Below, piece by piece: positions 44,831-54,223 of a stretch of DNA of 64,000 bases; position 1 is the first letter of the stretch; each line of letters starts with the position of its first letter. The stretch comes from Bacillus thuringiensis (lineage in GTDB: Bacteria > Bacillota > Bacilli > Bacillales > Bacillaceae_G). The translations under genes and the position numbers were made by a program. The notes beneath the pieces are model-generated. The model worked only from the letters and a program-made list of their open reading frames with translations, was not told the origin of the DNA and did no database searches. The DNA lies in assembly GCF_001182785.1 (NCBI RefSeq), contig NZ_CP012100.1, forward strand, positions 62,001-126,000. Direction: 5' to 3'.

Positions 44831-45231
44831 TATGGGTATATTTAATTGTGAATCAGATCAATGTTAATCTGGATTAGTCATTACTATTTTTGATGCCCAC
44901 TAATACTTAACGTAAGATTTGGTTTGGTTGCTACACAGACCTCGTAAGCGAGAAATTGTACACTATATAAAACAGTAAAATAAATATCCGATCCCTTAGC
45001 GTAAAAGGAATCGGATATTTTGTGTCTAAATTCTGTTCAAACGCACAGTTTTCTTTTTTGATATTGTGACTCTATGCCCATCAAGCTAAGATTTTTAATT
45101 ACCTCTAAAACGGAAAAGTTATTTCTCTACAGTCATTTATGAAAAGTTAATCGAATTTCTTTTTTTACAGATGATTAATTTTTAAAAATTATACTCAAGG
45201 GTTAGGGGTTTACAATAACTTTTATGAACTA
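44831..45231. other. Intergenic stretch with one terminator
   Basis: No gene is seen. It contains the hairpin at 44982-45020 and otherwise A+T-rich DNA between the tnpB relic and the kinase gene. Confidence 0.5.
44982..45020. terminator. Terminator-like hairpin
   Basis: AAATATCCGAT and ATCGGATATTT form a perfect 11-bp stem with a 17-nt loop. T-rich sequence on both sides would allow either direction. It may end the minus-strand kinase operon about 210 bp away. Confidence 0.6.
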
Positions 45232-46464
45232 TTAATACTTCATAAAAGTTATTGTAAATTTTGTGAATGAGTGTTTTTGACTTTCTACTTTAATAAATCC
45301 ATGGTGAGCTTCGATAATTGATTTCGCTAGTGCTAAGCCAATTCCAATGGAGCCTTCTTTATTAGAATTTTTTGTTTTGTAAAATCTATCGAATATATAT
45401 GGCAAATCTTCTGATGCAATACCTTCACCAAAATCTTGAATTATTATTTCAGTATGAATAGGAGAGTTTGTGACTTCAATATAAATAGAACTATTATCAT
45501 TTGAATGTTCAATGGAATTCTTTAAAATATTTAATAAAGCTTCTTGCATCCAAATACTGTCATGGAAAAGTGATATTTTTTCATTGGTTTTTAAATGTAT
45601 GTTCATATTTTTTTTATTTAATTTACTGTTCAAACTAGCAATGACCTCATAAATTGTATCAATAATATCAGAGTTTTCTTTTTCAAATAGTATTGCTCTA
45701 GCATCTATTTTTGAAACTTTTAATAAATTATGTATTAAAAAGTTGATTCTTGAAATTTGAACATCATTGTTGTGTAAAAAATGATATTGTTGTTCATTTA
45801 ATTTACCTTGTAATAAGATATCATTGTTCACTGTAAGTGTTGAGAGTGGTGTTTTTAGTTGATGAGAAATATCTTGTAAAGTTTGAATTAAGAATTGTTT
45901 TTCTTCCATTAAATTATGCATACTTTTTCTAATAACATTTTTCAGTTTATGAAAAGAATTAGCAAGTTTAGCTAGATCACCTTCTCTATTTTCCTTGATA
46001 TCAATGGTGTAATCACCTTCAATAATTTTATTCGCTGCAGCTGTTACATTTTTAATTTTTAAGAAAAAAGATTTATATTGTAAGTAATTTAGAAAAATTA
46101 GGATTAAGCTGAACCCTATTGCTCCAAGGAACATGTATATATTGTTTTGGGATATATGTTTATTTAAATAAGGAAAAAGTCTTGAATCTAATTCAGCAGA
46201 TAGACCATATTGTTTTAATAGCATTTCTCCATCACTGGAATAATCTTTTTTATTGGCTGTATCATTTGTAAGTGCTTGTATTATTTCGTATTCATTTTCT
46301 GGGTTTTGTTCAATTAGTTTGCCAGTAATTTCACTCCAAATAGTAATATAATCATTTTTTAAATGGTCATATAGAATATGAACTGTGATAACTTGATATA
46401 TAATAAATAAAAAAGAGATTAATGCTAATGTAAGTATATTAATTTTTATTTCTCTATTTATCAT
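45232..46464 (-). CDS. Sensor histidine kinase, 410 aa
   Basis: The frame is open from 46509, but AAGGAG precedes ATG 46464, so the product starts MINREIKINILTLALISFLF. It has TM1 at about 11-31, a ~105-residue extracellular sensor, TM2 at about 134-153, and a HAMP linker. The phosphoacceptor histidine is in ISHQLKTPLSTLTVNNDILL, and the ATPase boxes are N (NILKNSIEHSND), G1 (DFGEGI), F (FDRFYK) and G2 (GSIGIGLALAKSII). It lies 4 bp after its response regulator gene and is divergent from an ABC export module it probably controls. Confidence 0.9.
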   Translation of the reverse strand: MINREIKINILTLALISFLFIIYQVITVHILYDHLKNDYITIWSEITGKLIEQNPENEYEIIQALTNDTANKKDYSSDGEMLLKQYGLSAELDSRLFPYLNKHISQNNIYMFLGAIGFSLILIFLNYLQYKSFFLKIKNVTAAANKIIEGDYTIDIKENREGDLAKLANSFHKLKNVIRKSMHNLMEEKQFLIQTLQDISHQLKTPLSTLTVNNDILLQGKLNEQQYHFLHNNDVQISRINFLIHNLLKVSKIDARAILFEKENSDIIDTIYEVIASLNSKLNKKNMNIHLKTNEKISLFHDSIWMQEALLNILKNSIEHSNDNSSIYIEVTNSPIHTEIIIQDFGEGIASEDLPYIFDRFYKTKNSNKEGSIGIGLALAKSIIEAHHGFIKVESQKHSFTKFTITFMKY

Positions 46465-46468
46465 TAAA

Positions 46469-47161
46469 TTACTCCTTACTGACGTCTTTATTCCAGAAAT
46501 ATCCGACACCTCTTTGTGTGATTATACAGTCAGGATTTTGTGGGTTATCCTCAATTTTACTTCTCAATCTTTTTACATAAACAGAAAGAGTATTTTCATC
46601 GAAAAACACTTCACCTTCATCTGCTATTTTTTTCAATATCTCATTTCTTTGTAACACTTTATGAGGATTTAGCATTAACGTTAATAAGAGTTTGTATTCT
46701 AAATGTGTTAAATTTATACTTTTTTCATGCTTAAAGGCTCTGGCCGCTTCAACTTCAAGCTGTATATTTTCAGACCTTAATATAGTATTAGAAGCTGTTT
46801 TAATTTTTTTTCTTAATTGTACTTTTACTCTAGATAATAGCTCTTTTACCCTGAAGGGTTTTGTTATATAATCATCTCCACCAATATCAAGCCCCATTAC
46901 TACATTTGCCTCCTCATCCAGTGCTGTGAGAAAAATAATAGGTATATCACCTTTTCTTTTAAGATGGGTACATAAATCATACCCATTTCCATCTGGGAGC
47001 CCAACATCCAATATAGCTAAGTCAAATTTATTATTTTCGTATTGGTCTTTTGCATCTTGTACAGTAGAAACTCTTATAACCTCAAGTCCTTCTCCTTTTA
47101 GAGTAAACTCAATAGCCATTCCTAGATCGTTATCGTCTTCAACGAATAATACTTTATCCAC
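46469..47161 (-). CDS. OmpR-type response regulator, 230 aa
   Basis: I choose GTG 47161 because AGGAGAG lies just before it; the frame is open 5 codons further. The receiver domain has VLFVEDDNDLG, phosphoacceptor aspartate in LAILDVGLPDGNGYDL, FLTALDEE and DYITKPFRVKELLS. The winged helix follows (LTHLEYKLLLTLMLNPHKVL, LSVYVKRLRSKIE, ITQRGVGYFW). A tandem 18-bp direct repeat at 47185-47220 lies 24 bp upstream and may be its own operator. It pairs with the kinase at 45232. Confidence 0.92.
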   Translation of the reverse strand: MDKVLFVEDDNDLGMAIEFTLKGEGLEVIRVSTVQDAKDQYENNKFDLAILDVGLPDGNGYDLCTHLKRKGDIPIIFLTALDEEANVVMGLDIGGDDYITKPFRVKELLSRVKVQLRKKIKTASNTILRSENIQLEVEAARAFKHEKSINLTHLEYKLLLTLMLNPHKVLQRNEILKKIADEGEVFFDENTLSVYVKRLRSKIEDNPQNPDCIITQRGVGYFWNKDVSKE

Positions 47162-47184
47162 AGTATCTCTCCTCATTTGTCTTT

Positions 47185-47220
47185 GATTATGGCAGTATTT
47201 TAGATTATGACAGTTATTTT
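47185..47220. promoter_or_regulatory. Tandem 18-bp direct repeat, candidate operator
   Basis: GATTATGGCAGTATTTTA (47185-47202) is followed at once by GATTATGACAGTTATTTT (47203-47220), 14 of 18 identical. Its position just before the response regulator gene suits autoregulation by an OmpR-type dimer. Confidence 0.45.
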
Positions 47221-47861
47221 ACACGTTGATTGGCTAATTTAAAATAGTTTAGTATGGAAATGGACTTTTAGAGGCTTTTCTGAGTATAAGCATAAACCCA
47301 AATCGGCTTAAAGCTTTTCAGTACATAATGAGATACAACAATTACTTAAAGCAGCATATTTACTTAATTCATACATGTACTTGCTTATATTTTGAAAAAC
47401 CTTGTAATAGTGTCTTGTTGAATTTGTACGTTTTTATACAATCAGTAAAGTTTTGTTTAAGTTATCTTATACAAAAATGTAAAATGAAATTTGAATTCGC
47501 ATTAATTATGTAAATGAATTTTAAAAAACAGATCATTGAGAATAAGAGCCGAATGGGAGCGGATTTTTGAGAATTTGAAAAGTATGTGTGTACTTAAATA
47601 AATGTATAAAAGCCGTTTAATTTTAAAGTATATGTTGATCAGAGTTACGAGTATATAAAAGGTTAGATTTAGCAATCTTACTAAACTGTAAGATTAAAGT
47701 ATATATAGTAAGACAAGAGTTATTCAATTAACAATTAAAGACGTCTATACTGAAGGTAATCATTCTTTATTAAGACTTGTAGCATTTTAGCCACTGTTTA
47801 TATAAAGAAAAAACCTACTGTTCTAATCCCAGATTAAACATAGTATATGAGGAGGAAGAAA
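47221..47861. other. Divergent intergenic region between the two-component and ABC genes
   Basis: About 640 bp without a gene. It contains the inverted repeat at 47674-47695 and presumably both promoters. A 61-codon frame at 47328-47513 has no ribosome site. Confidence 0.5.
47674..47695. promoter_or_regulatory. 8-bp perfect inverted repeat, candidate operator
   Basis: AATCTTAC-N6-GTAAGATT lies about 165 bp before the anchored protein gene. It might be a regulator site for the ABC operon. It is unlike the direct repeat at 47185. Confidence 0.35.
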
Positions 47862-48662
47862 ATGAAAAAGATAATAGGATTTCTAGTAGTAACAGCAATT
47901 TTTATAGGTATAGGGTTTGCTGTAAATCGGTATATAAATGGTCCCTCACAACCAGTAAACGGTATCATGGTATCTGGAACGAAAGAAAATATATCAGCTG
48001 TTAAAAATCTGTATAAAGATCAAAACGTACGAACAGCAGATTATAGTTATAAATTGGTCACAGAAATAATAAAACAAGAACTCACTACCGAACAGAAAGA
48101 AGAAATTAAGAAAGAATGGAAAGAAAAAGGAGAAAATATGACTGAAGAAGAGATGGACAAGCAACTTGATAAATCATCTGTTAGCAAGAAACAATATGCG
48201 GTTATTACAAAATCTACAGCTGAAAAATTCTTAAAAAAAGGAATTGTAAGAACACCCTTATCTAAAGAAGATAGTTCAATGACTTCAGCCCCGGTAAAAG
48301 AAATAAAAGAATTAGCGAGTGAAAAAAACTTATTTTATAGAAAAAAAGCGGAAGATGAGGAAGTTAAGGATGGAAATTTAAATTTAAATGGACAAATGAT
48401 ACCTGTTCAACATATTGAACAAAATAATTGGATTGGCTATTTTTCATCACCGATAGTAATTGTTAATGAGGAAACATATAAACAATTAAAAGAAAAAGAA
48501 GTAAGCCTTTCGTTAATTCAGTTTACAAAAGAAAATTTTGATTATAAAAATAAAAACAAAGTAAAAAAGGTGGTCGACTACGTTTCAAAAGTGTATGCAG
48601 TAAAAGACGAGAATGGTGAGTACGATAAGGATAAAATCTATTTTGTAGAGATTCAAAATTAA
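47862..48662 (+). CDS. Membrane-anchored accessory protein of the ABC module, 266 aa
   Basis: AGGAGG lies 6 nt before ATG 47862, so the upstream in-frame ATG at 47847 is rejected. Residues 1-22 (MKKIIGFLVVTAIFIGIGFA) are an uncleaved anchor or signal peptide. The extracellular remainder is lysine-rich with a coiled stretch near 80-115 (KQELTTEQKEEIKKEWKEKG) and C-terminal strands. I do not recognise the family; the start recalls YxeA-type proteins that accompany peptide-sensing ABC modules, but the rest is longer and different. It precedes the ATPase gene by 21 bp. Confidence 0.7.
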   Translation: MKKIIGFLVVTAIFIGIGFAVNRYINGPSQPVNGIMVSGTKENISAVKNLYKDQNVRTADYSYKLVTEIIKQELTTEQKEEIKKEWKEKGENMTEEEMDKQLDKSSVSKKQYAVITKSTAEKFLKKGIVRTPLSKEDSSMTSAPVKEIKELASEKNLFYRKKAEDEEVKDGNLNLNGQMIPVQHIEQNNWIGYFSSPIVIVNEETYKQLKEKEVSLSLIQFTKENFDYKNKNKVKKVVDYVSKVYAVKDENGEYDKDKIYFVEIQN

Positions 48663-48683
48663 TCTGTGAAAAGGATGAGTTGT

Positions 48684-49397
48684 ATGGAGGTTGTTAGATT
48701 AGAAAATGTAGTAAAAACATATGGAGAGGGAGAAACGCAAGTACAGGCGTTAAAAGGAATTAATCTTTCCATCCATAGGGGAGAATTCGTAACCATAGTT
48801 GGAGCATCAGGTTCTGGTAAAAGCACCTTATTGCATATTTTAGGAGGGCTGGATCATCCGAGTTCGGGAAATGTGTTTATAGGTGATGAAAATGTCTACA
48901 ATTATAAAGATAATGAACTCTCTATTTTTCGCCGAAGAAAAGTTGGCTTTATATTTCAGTTTTTTAATTTAATTCCTGTCTTAAATGTACAAGAAAATAT
49001 TGCTTTGCCAGCTCTATTGGACGAAGAACAGGTAGATGAACATTACCTGGATGAAATTATAAAAACGTTAGGGTTAAATGAAAGACGAGATCATTTGCCT
49101 TCTGAATTATCAGGTGGTCAACAACAAAGGGTTTCTATTGGTAGATCTCTTATAAATAAACCCGATATTATCTTAGCGGATGAACCAACCGGAAATCTAG
49201 ATACAAAAAATACAAAAGAAGTTCTGAATTTATTAAAAGTAACGGCTAAAAAATATAATCAGACGGTAATTTTAATTACCCATGACCCTGCTATCGCATC
49301 AAACTCTGATCGAATTATAACCATTACAGATGGCATGATTATTTCAGATAAAAAATTAGTGCAAAATCAAGAGAAATGTGGAGGGGAGGAGTATTGA
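48684..49397 (+). CDS. ABC transporter ATPase (MacB/LolD-like), 237 aa
   Basis: ATG 48684 is preferred (AAAAGGATGAG upstream); the frame is open 6 codons earlier. The protein has Walker A GASGSGKSTLLHILGG, the Q-loop FIFQFFNLIPVLNVQENIAL, signature LSGGQQQRVSIGRSL, Walker B IILADEPTGNLDTKN and the switch histidine in LITHDPAIA. These features are typical of MacB/LolD-type ATPases that drive FtsX-like permeases in peptide export or resistance. Its stop overlaps the permease start. Confidence 0.93.
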   Translation: MEVVRLENVVKTYGEGETQVQALKGINLSIHRGEFVTIVGASGSGKSTLLHILGGLDHPSSGNVFIGDENVYNYKDNELSIFRRRKVGFIFQFFNLIPVLNVQENIALPALLDEEQVDEHYLDEIIKTLGLNERRDHLPSELSGGQQQRVSIGRSLINKPDIILADEPTGNLDTKNTKEVLNLLKVTAKKYNQTVILITHDPAIASNSDRIITITDGMIISDKKLVQNQEKCGGEEY

Positions 49398-51862
49398 TTC
49401 ATAGTTACAAACAGTTAAGTCAAAAATATCTCAGAAGTAATATAAAACGTACTCTGCTAACATTAACAGGTATTATTCTAGCATTGGCGCTAATAACAAC
49501 GATTGGACTTTTTTTTAATAGTGGATACACTTCGGGAATTGATAATGCTAAAAAAGGTTCTATGGGTTCTGCAAATATTTCAGTTAAAAATTATAATCAA
49601 AAGCTTTTCAATATGATAAAAAGTAATCCGAATATATCTTCTTATGGCATTATAACTCCAGGAGAGGTGCTCCATGTTGATGATATAGTTGTTTCTTATA
49701 TGTATGCAGATCATCAAGCATTGAAGCTGTTACAGTCTAGTATTCCTGTAGAAGGTAAGCTGCCTTCAAATGAAAACGAGGCTGTTTTGGAAAAATGGAT
49801 GCTGCCTTACTTCGGTCACAATCTTAAATTAGGCGGTATGTTTACTATTCATGAAAAAAAATATAAACTTGTTGGTTTGCTAAATAAGTCTAGTAGTACT
49901 CAGGAAAATAAAACTGGTCAATTATTTACATATAAAAATAAGTTCAAAGTTGGTGAAGGTAGCGTATTGATTGAATTGCATAAGTACGCAAACTTTGATG
50001 AAGTTGAAAACCAATTTAAATTATTGACGAACAAAAAAAATATAAGAGTAAATGACGAATTAAAGAGAGCCTTAAAGCCTAGTGTGGAGATAATGGTGGC
50101 AGCCGCTATTAGTATTGGGATTGTTGTGATTTCTACGATTGTTATTATTTACAATGCATTTCAAATTAGTATAGTAGAGCGAATGAAACAGTTTGGTCTA
50201 TTGAGGAGTATTGGAGCTACAAAAAAACAAATCAGAAAAATTGTGATAAGAGAAGCAACATTTCTTTCTATTATTGCTATCTTTTTTGGGATTTTGTGTA
50301 GTATATCAGTAGTCTTTTTACTTAATCAAGTACTGATAAACGTACTTAAAAACTCTATGGGATATACAATTAAATTAGATTGGTTAATTATATGTGTAAG
50401 TTCGTTAATTACATTGATAACTGTTTATATTTCAAGCTATTTTCCTGCTTTTTTTGCAGGTAGAATTTCACCGCTACTGGCCGTAAGTAGCCGATTGGCT
50501 ATAAAAAAAGAAAAAATAAAGAAAAAAAAGAGAACAAAACTAAAGAAACCACTATCTTTTCCGTTAAGTATGGCATTGAAAAATATCCAAAGAAATCCCA
50601 ATAGATATACAGTTACAATTTTGTCTATTATTATAAGTAGTGTACTGTATATCACGTTTACGTTTCTCATAGATACTGTCATTCAGCGTAAACAACCGGA
50701 AATTCAAGCTCTAAAATCGGATATATCAGTTACGGTTAATTCAAATTTAGACAAGCCTAGCATAGATCGTATGAGTCGAAATATTTATAAAGTTAATAAC
50801 GTAGAGAATCTGTACAAGCAATATCAGGCAAATGATTTTTATACGAAAGTACCAAAAAATAAACAAATTAAAGAATTACAAGGAAATGAATCACTGTATC
50901 ATAAAGTAAAATACAATAATCAAACTGTAGAAATTATGGAAACACAAATAAAAGCATACGATGAGAATAGTTTAAAGAAACTAGCTGAAAATGTAACTAG
51001 TGGAAGAATTGATATTTCAAAATTAAATCGTGAAAAAGAAGTTATTTTAGTAAAGCAAGCTGCATCAAATGATATGAATACAAGTAAAAAATATATAGGT
51101 TCTCTAAGTACTTTTCAGGTAGGGGATGAAATCCAAATAACAAGTCGGCAGGAAAGAAAACCTACAGAGGAAATCTCCTACAATGAAGAAAAACTAGAAA
51201 CTTTAAAAATAGCTGCAATTGTAGAATTGGATATTTTTAATATGAGTAGAGTGATGGATACCATAACTTTTATTACTAGTGAACAAATAGCCGAAAATAT
51301 TACACCATCTCCACAAAAATTAACAGGTTTTGAAATTGATTTAGAGAATCAATCTCAGGCTGATGCTACAATTTTAGATATACAAAAGAAACTGGGTGGA
51401 GATGCATCTATAGAAGTAAAAAATAATATTGTTCAAAGTAATTTCCATACAGACAATATACTTTATATAAAAATATTAGGGTACGGATTTATAGCTGTTA
51501 TTACACTAATTGGTTGTGTAAATATTTTAAATACCATCACAGTCAGTATCATTATGAGAAGAAAAGAATTAGCTGCTTTAAAATCGATTGGTATGTCGCA
51601 AAAGGATTTGAAAAAAATGGTTATATATGAAGGACTCCTGTACGGCTTCTTTGGAAGCATACAAGGAATCTTTTTCGGCTGTATGTTGTCGTATATTCTT
51701 TATGTAGCACTGTCAAATACGGTTTCGTTTGAATGGATTATTCCTTATCAATCTAGCTTTATCACTTTTATAACCGCACTGTTGATTAGTTATGTATCGG
51801 TACTATTTCCGCTTCGGAAAATTAAAAAGGATAACGTTATAGATGTAATTAGAGAAGAATAG
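49394..51862 (+). CDS. FtsX/MacB-type ABC permease, 822 aa
   Basis: The frame is open from ATG 49376, but GGAGGGGAGGAG points to TTG 49394, which overlaps the ATPase stop (TTGA). The protein holds two FtsX-like units. The first has TM1 (LTLTGIILALALITTIGLFF), an extracellular domain, and three spans at about 230-345. The second has TM5 near 405 (VTILSIIISSVLYITFTFLI), a ~230-residue extracellular domain, and three spans at about 700-815, ending FPLRKIKKDNVIDVIREE. This is the long two-unit form found in lantibiotic/peptide resistance exporters. A terminator lies at 51975. Confidence 0.9.
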   Translation: MIHSYKQLSQKYLRSNIKRTLLTLTGIILALALITTIGLFFNSGYTSGIDNAKKGSMGSANISVKNYNQKLFNMIKSNPNISSYGIITPGEVLHVDDIVVSYMYADHQALKLLQSSIPVEGKLPSNENEAVLEKWMLPYFGHNLKLGGMFTIHEKKYKLVGLLNKSSSTQENKTGQLFTYKNKFKVGEGSVLIELHKYANFDEVENQFKLLTNKKNIRVNDELKRALKPSVEIMVAAAISIGIVVISTIVIIYNAFQISIVERMKQFGLLRSIGATKKQIRKIVIREATFLSIIAIFFGILCSISVVFLLNQVLINVLKNSMGYTIKLDWLIICVSSLITLITVYISSYFPAFFAGRISPLLAVSSRLAIKKEKIKKKKRTKLKKPLSFPLSMALKNIQRNPNRYTVTILSIIISSVLYITFTFLIDTVIQRKQPEIQALKSDISVTVNSNLDKPSIDRMSRNIYKVNNVENLYKQYQANDFYTKVPKNKQIKELQGNESLYHKVKYNNQTVEIMETQIKAYDENSLKKLAENVTSGRIDISKLNREKEVILVKQAASNDMNTSKKYIGSLSTFQVGDEIQITSRQERKPTEEISYNEEKLETLKIAAIVELDIFNMSRVMDTITFITSEQIAENITPSPQKLTGFEIDLENQSQADATILDIQKKLGGDASIEVKNNIVQSNFHTDNILYIKILGYGFIAVITLIGCVNILNTITVSIIMRRKELAALKSIGMSQKDLKKMVIYEGLLYGFFGSIQGIFFGCMLSYILYVALSNTVSFEWIIPYQSSFITFITALLISYVSVLFPLRKIKKDNVIDVIREE

Positions 51863-51974
51863 CAGTAGTTAAAATAATATGTGATTCTGAAGTTCAACTG
51901 AGATACGTATAAAACGATTGGTAATCTGTATTATATTTCAATTGTACAGTTCAAATCGAGGAATTCTAAAACAT

Positions 51975-52005
51975 AAAATACACCTAGTTAATAGGTGTAT
52001 TTTTT
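51975..52005 (+). terminator. Terminator of the ABC operon
   Basis: AAAATACACCT and AGGTGTATTTT form a perfect 11-bp stem with a 7-nt loop and T run, 113 bp after the permease. Confidence 0.85.
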
Positions 52006-52155
52006 AGACTTGAAAACCACTTATGTAGTAGAGATTTCTCTCGGGTACAGTGTATCACATTAGAAAACATGCGTATACATCATATTTGTTACGTAAAATG
52101 GATTTCTTTTGGTATACGATTCAATTAAAATTTAATTTGATCTCCTTTTGGGAAC

Positions 52156-52602
52156 TTAGATACCTTCGCCAGGTTCTGTATTAGAAGGAGCCCCGCCATG
52201 GTCCCCATCTGCTTCTAGTTTTGGAGCTGGATAATGTCCATGCGTATCTTGTATCGGAACAGGTGTTTCCCCGCGGTTTAAAGCAGGAGCTCCACCAGTA
52301 TGACCATGTGATTCTAGCGAAGGAGCGATTAAATCTGCATGAGTCTCTTTTTTAGGAGCCATTCCTTCCCCATGTGTATTTGTAAAGGAAGGAGCCCAAG
52401 TATCTCCTTTGTTGTATGATGAAATAGGAGGTCTTCCGTGATCATAAGCAGGAGCCCATGAATCCCCATGTGACTCTAATTTCGGAGCAAAAGTTTCTCC
52501 ATGTTCAGCTTTTACAACTCCGCCATCTCCAATGTTTACACCAAAAAGAGCAAAACTAAAGACAGATAATCCTACAATCGTTAATCCAAGTTTTCCTTTC
52601 AA
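52156..52602 (-). CDS. Secreted tandem-repeat protein resembling a multi-unit Phr precursor, 148 aa
   Basis: TTG start after AGGAGAGG. A signal peptide (LGLTIVGLSVFSFALFGV) is followed by about ten imperfect units of 10-15 residues with core HGxxxAP: HGETFAP, HGDSWAP, KGDTWAP, HGEGMAP, HADLIAP, HGHTGGAP, HGHYPAP, DGDHGGAP. THGHYPAP is identical to the tail of the Phr at 9548-9703. GHTGG is, from memory, the active pentapeptide of the pXO1 Phr that inhibits a B. anthracis Rap. I infer a polyprotein that yields several Phr-like peptides. There is no adjacent rap gene. A Spo0A-box core is 162 bp upstream. Alternatively it is a cell-surface repeat protein; no anchor motif is seen. Confidence 0.65.
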   Translation of the reverse strand: MKGKLGLTIVGLSVFSFALFGVNIGDGGVVKAEHGETFAPKLESHGDSWAPAYDHGRPPISSYNKGDTWAPSFTNTHGEGMAPKKETHADLIAPSLESHGHTGGAPALNRGETPVPIQDTHGHYPAPKLEADGDHGGAPSNTEPGEGI

Positions 52603-52904
52603 ACTATACCTCTCCTTTTTGCTTTGTTTTTTCTATTTTGTCTAAACGTGGTAGATAAAATGAAACAAATCGTAAAAAATTACTAAATTGATACGGTATA
52701 CGACTAATTTTGTGTAAGATTTTGTAAAACCTCCTTTAAAAAAAGAATTTTCTAAAAATTATTTTCGACAAAAATCAACGTGCGTAGGAAGTTGTTTTTT
52801 AGAAGTGCCGATTTATTTGAAAAAGGGAGAGTGATCCACTGTAGAATCCAAGTAATTACTTAATTGACCAAAAGTGTTAAGCAAAAAAGAGCATCTAACA
52901 TAAG
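52603..52904. other. Upstream region of the repeat-protein gene
   Basis: No gene is present. It holds the TTTTTGTCGAAAAT sequence (minus strand) at 52761-52774 and the promoter region of the repeat protein. Confidence 0.5.
52764..52770 (-). promoter_or_regulatory. Spo0A-box-like sequence
   Basis: TGTCGAA on the minus strand, within TTTTTGTCGAAAAT, matches the 0A-box consensus well. It lies 162 bp before the repeat-protein start. A 7-bp core occurs by chance several times in a window of this size. Confidence 0.35.
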
Positions 52905-53258
52905 TTAAATACTCCTTATTTTAAGACTATTTTCAGTTATATCTCTAATGGAATAGTTAGCACTAAAATTAACAATAACAGAAACTTTTTGATGTTTATT
53001 GTTTATGACATGTCCATGCAGATAAATTTCATGTGTTCTATATTCTTCTGATGGTTTAATTGTTTCGATTACAATATCGAGATTTCTTTCTTTCTTGAAG
53101 TAACCGATAGTTACTAGTTCAGCAGTCTTTTTTACTTCTGGCCATTCCTCGTTGTATTCTTTTGGAATGAAATGAGCTGACGCCAAAAGTATAAATACAA
53201 TAGGGATGGTAATAAAAGCTATACTTATAATTCCATAGCGTAATAAGTTTCTTCCCAT
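52905..53258 (-). CDS. Membrane-anchored hypothetical protein, 117 aa
   Basis: The product has one N-terminal hydrophobic segment (YGIISIAFITIPIVFILLAS, about 8-27) and a polar extracellular part with strands (ELVTIGYFKKERNLDIVIET, YRTHEIYLHGHVINNKHQKV). ATG is preceded by GGTAGGTG at some distance. I do not recognise the family. It stands between two non-coding stretches and no partner is obvious. Confidence 0.6.
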   Translation of the reverse strand: MGRNLLRYGIISIAFITIPIVFILLASAHFIPKEYNEEWPEVKKTAELVTIGYFKKERNLDIVIETIKPSEEYRTHEIYLHGHVINNKHQKVSVIVNFSANYSIRDITENSLKIRSI

Positions 53259-53902
53259 TAAATGACACCTACCAATGATGTTGTATTAAATATGGTCAAT
53301 AGTCTGTATAATAAACCAACATTAACCAATTTACTATCAATTAAGGTGACAATAGTATTACAAATTTGTAAGGTTTATTAGGTAGAGAAACTAATGAAAA
53401 GGATATATAATCGTTATTTTTCAGCATATCCTCTTCGAAATTTATCAAATACTGACTTGAATGTCGTTATCTCTATATAGATATTTTATTTGAATAAAAA
53501 AATGACCCTTACAATTGAGTAAGAGTCCTAAAAGCAAAGAAAAAGTCGTATATGATACTACATAAAATCGTTTTTTATTATAGTATTTCATTATATAGTT
53601 GTCTATATAATGATGTGCGAAAGAACTGACAAACATGCTATTTGCAGATGAAAAAGTCCTAGAATGGACTAGGACTTTTCTACTGAACGATGCGATTTAT
53701 AAAAAGAATATAATTAATATATCATAAGAATGTTTCATAAATGTATCGAAAAAGTGAACATTTTGTTATTCGAATGTAAGTTGAAAACCACATATTTAAG
53801 CATGCAGTTTAATATGAAAAGAGGAACTTAAAATCTGATGAATCTCCACCAATATCGTTTAATTGTCCAATGTAAAGGTGAAAGGATATTAATGAAAAAG
53901 CC
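53259..53902. other. Intergenic stretch with one terminator
   Basis: It contains the terminator at 53652-53679 and no convincing gene. The 63-codon minus frame at 53445-53636 has no ribosome site. Confidence 0.5.
53652..53679. terminator. Rho-independent terminator
   Basis: AAAAGTCCTAG and CTAGGACTTTT form a perfect 11-bp stem with a 6-nt loop. It has no gene immediately upstream on either strand. Confidence 0.65.
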
Positions 53903-54039
53903 AATTTAGTAGGAAGTAAATTTAAAAAGTCCTGTATTTTGACAGGACTTTCAAAAAGGGAACAACAGTTAACAACTGAAGGTACCTTTATATTACCATT
54001 ACTGGTAATTTCATTCCATGTTTTATGTGTTGAGAAATA
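53903..54039 (+). repeat. Dispersed repeat A, copy 2 (137 bp, bcr-like)
   Basis: It aligns gap-free with 31266-31402. The internal stem AGTCCTGT/ACAGGACT differs from copy 1 at two pairs, both compensated. The AACAACTGAAGGTACCTTTA core is identical. Confidence 0.75.
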
Positions 54040-54223
54040 ATCTCCTATGAGATGAAAAAAGTAACCAATGAAGTTAAGTGACGAATTGATGTAAAAAGGA
54101 CATTTGGACCTGTAAGTAATGGATATGAAACATATATTTATAGTCGAGAAAATGAACAGTTCATAAGCTAGAAAGTTTAGCTTGCATATAGCATATGTTG
54201 TAAAGAAAGGGTGGGGATGAAGT

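Noticed and set aside
52156..52602. CRISPR-like or DNA-level tandem repeat
   Set aside because: The repetition is at protein level only; the DNA units vary and there are no regular spacers.
53445..53636. 63-codon minus frame
   Set aside because: No ribosome site is present and it lies in A+T-rich intergenic DNA.
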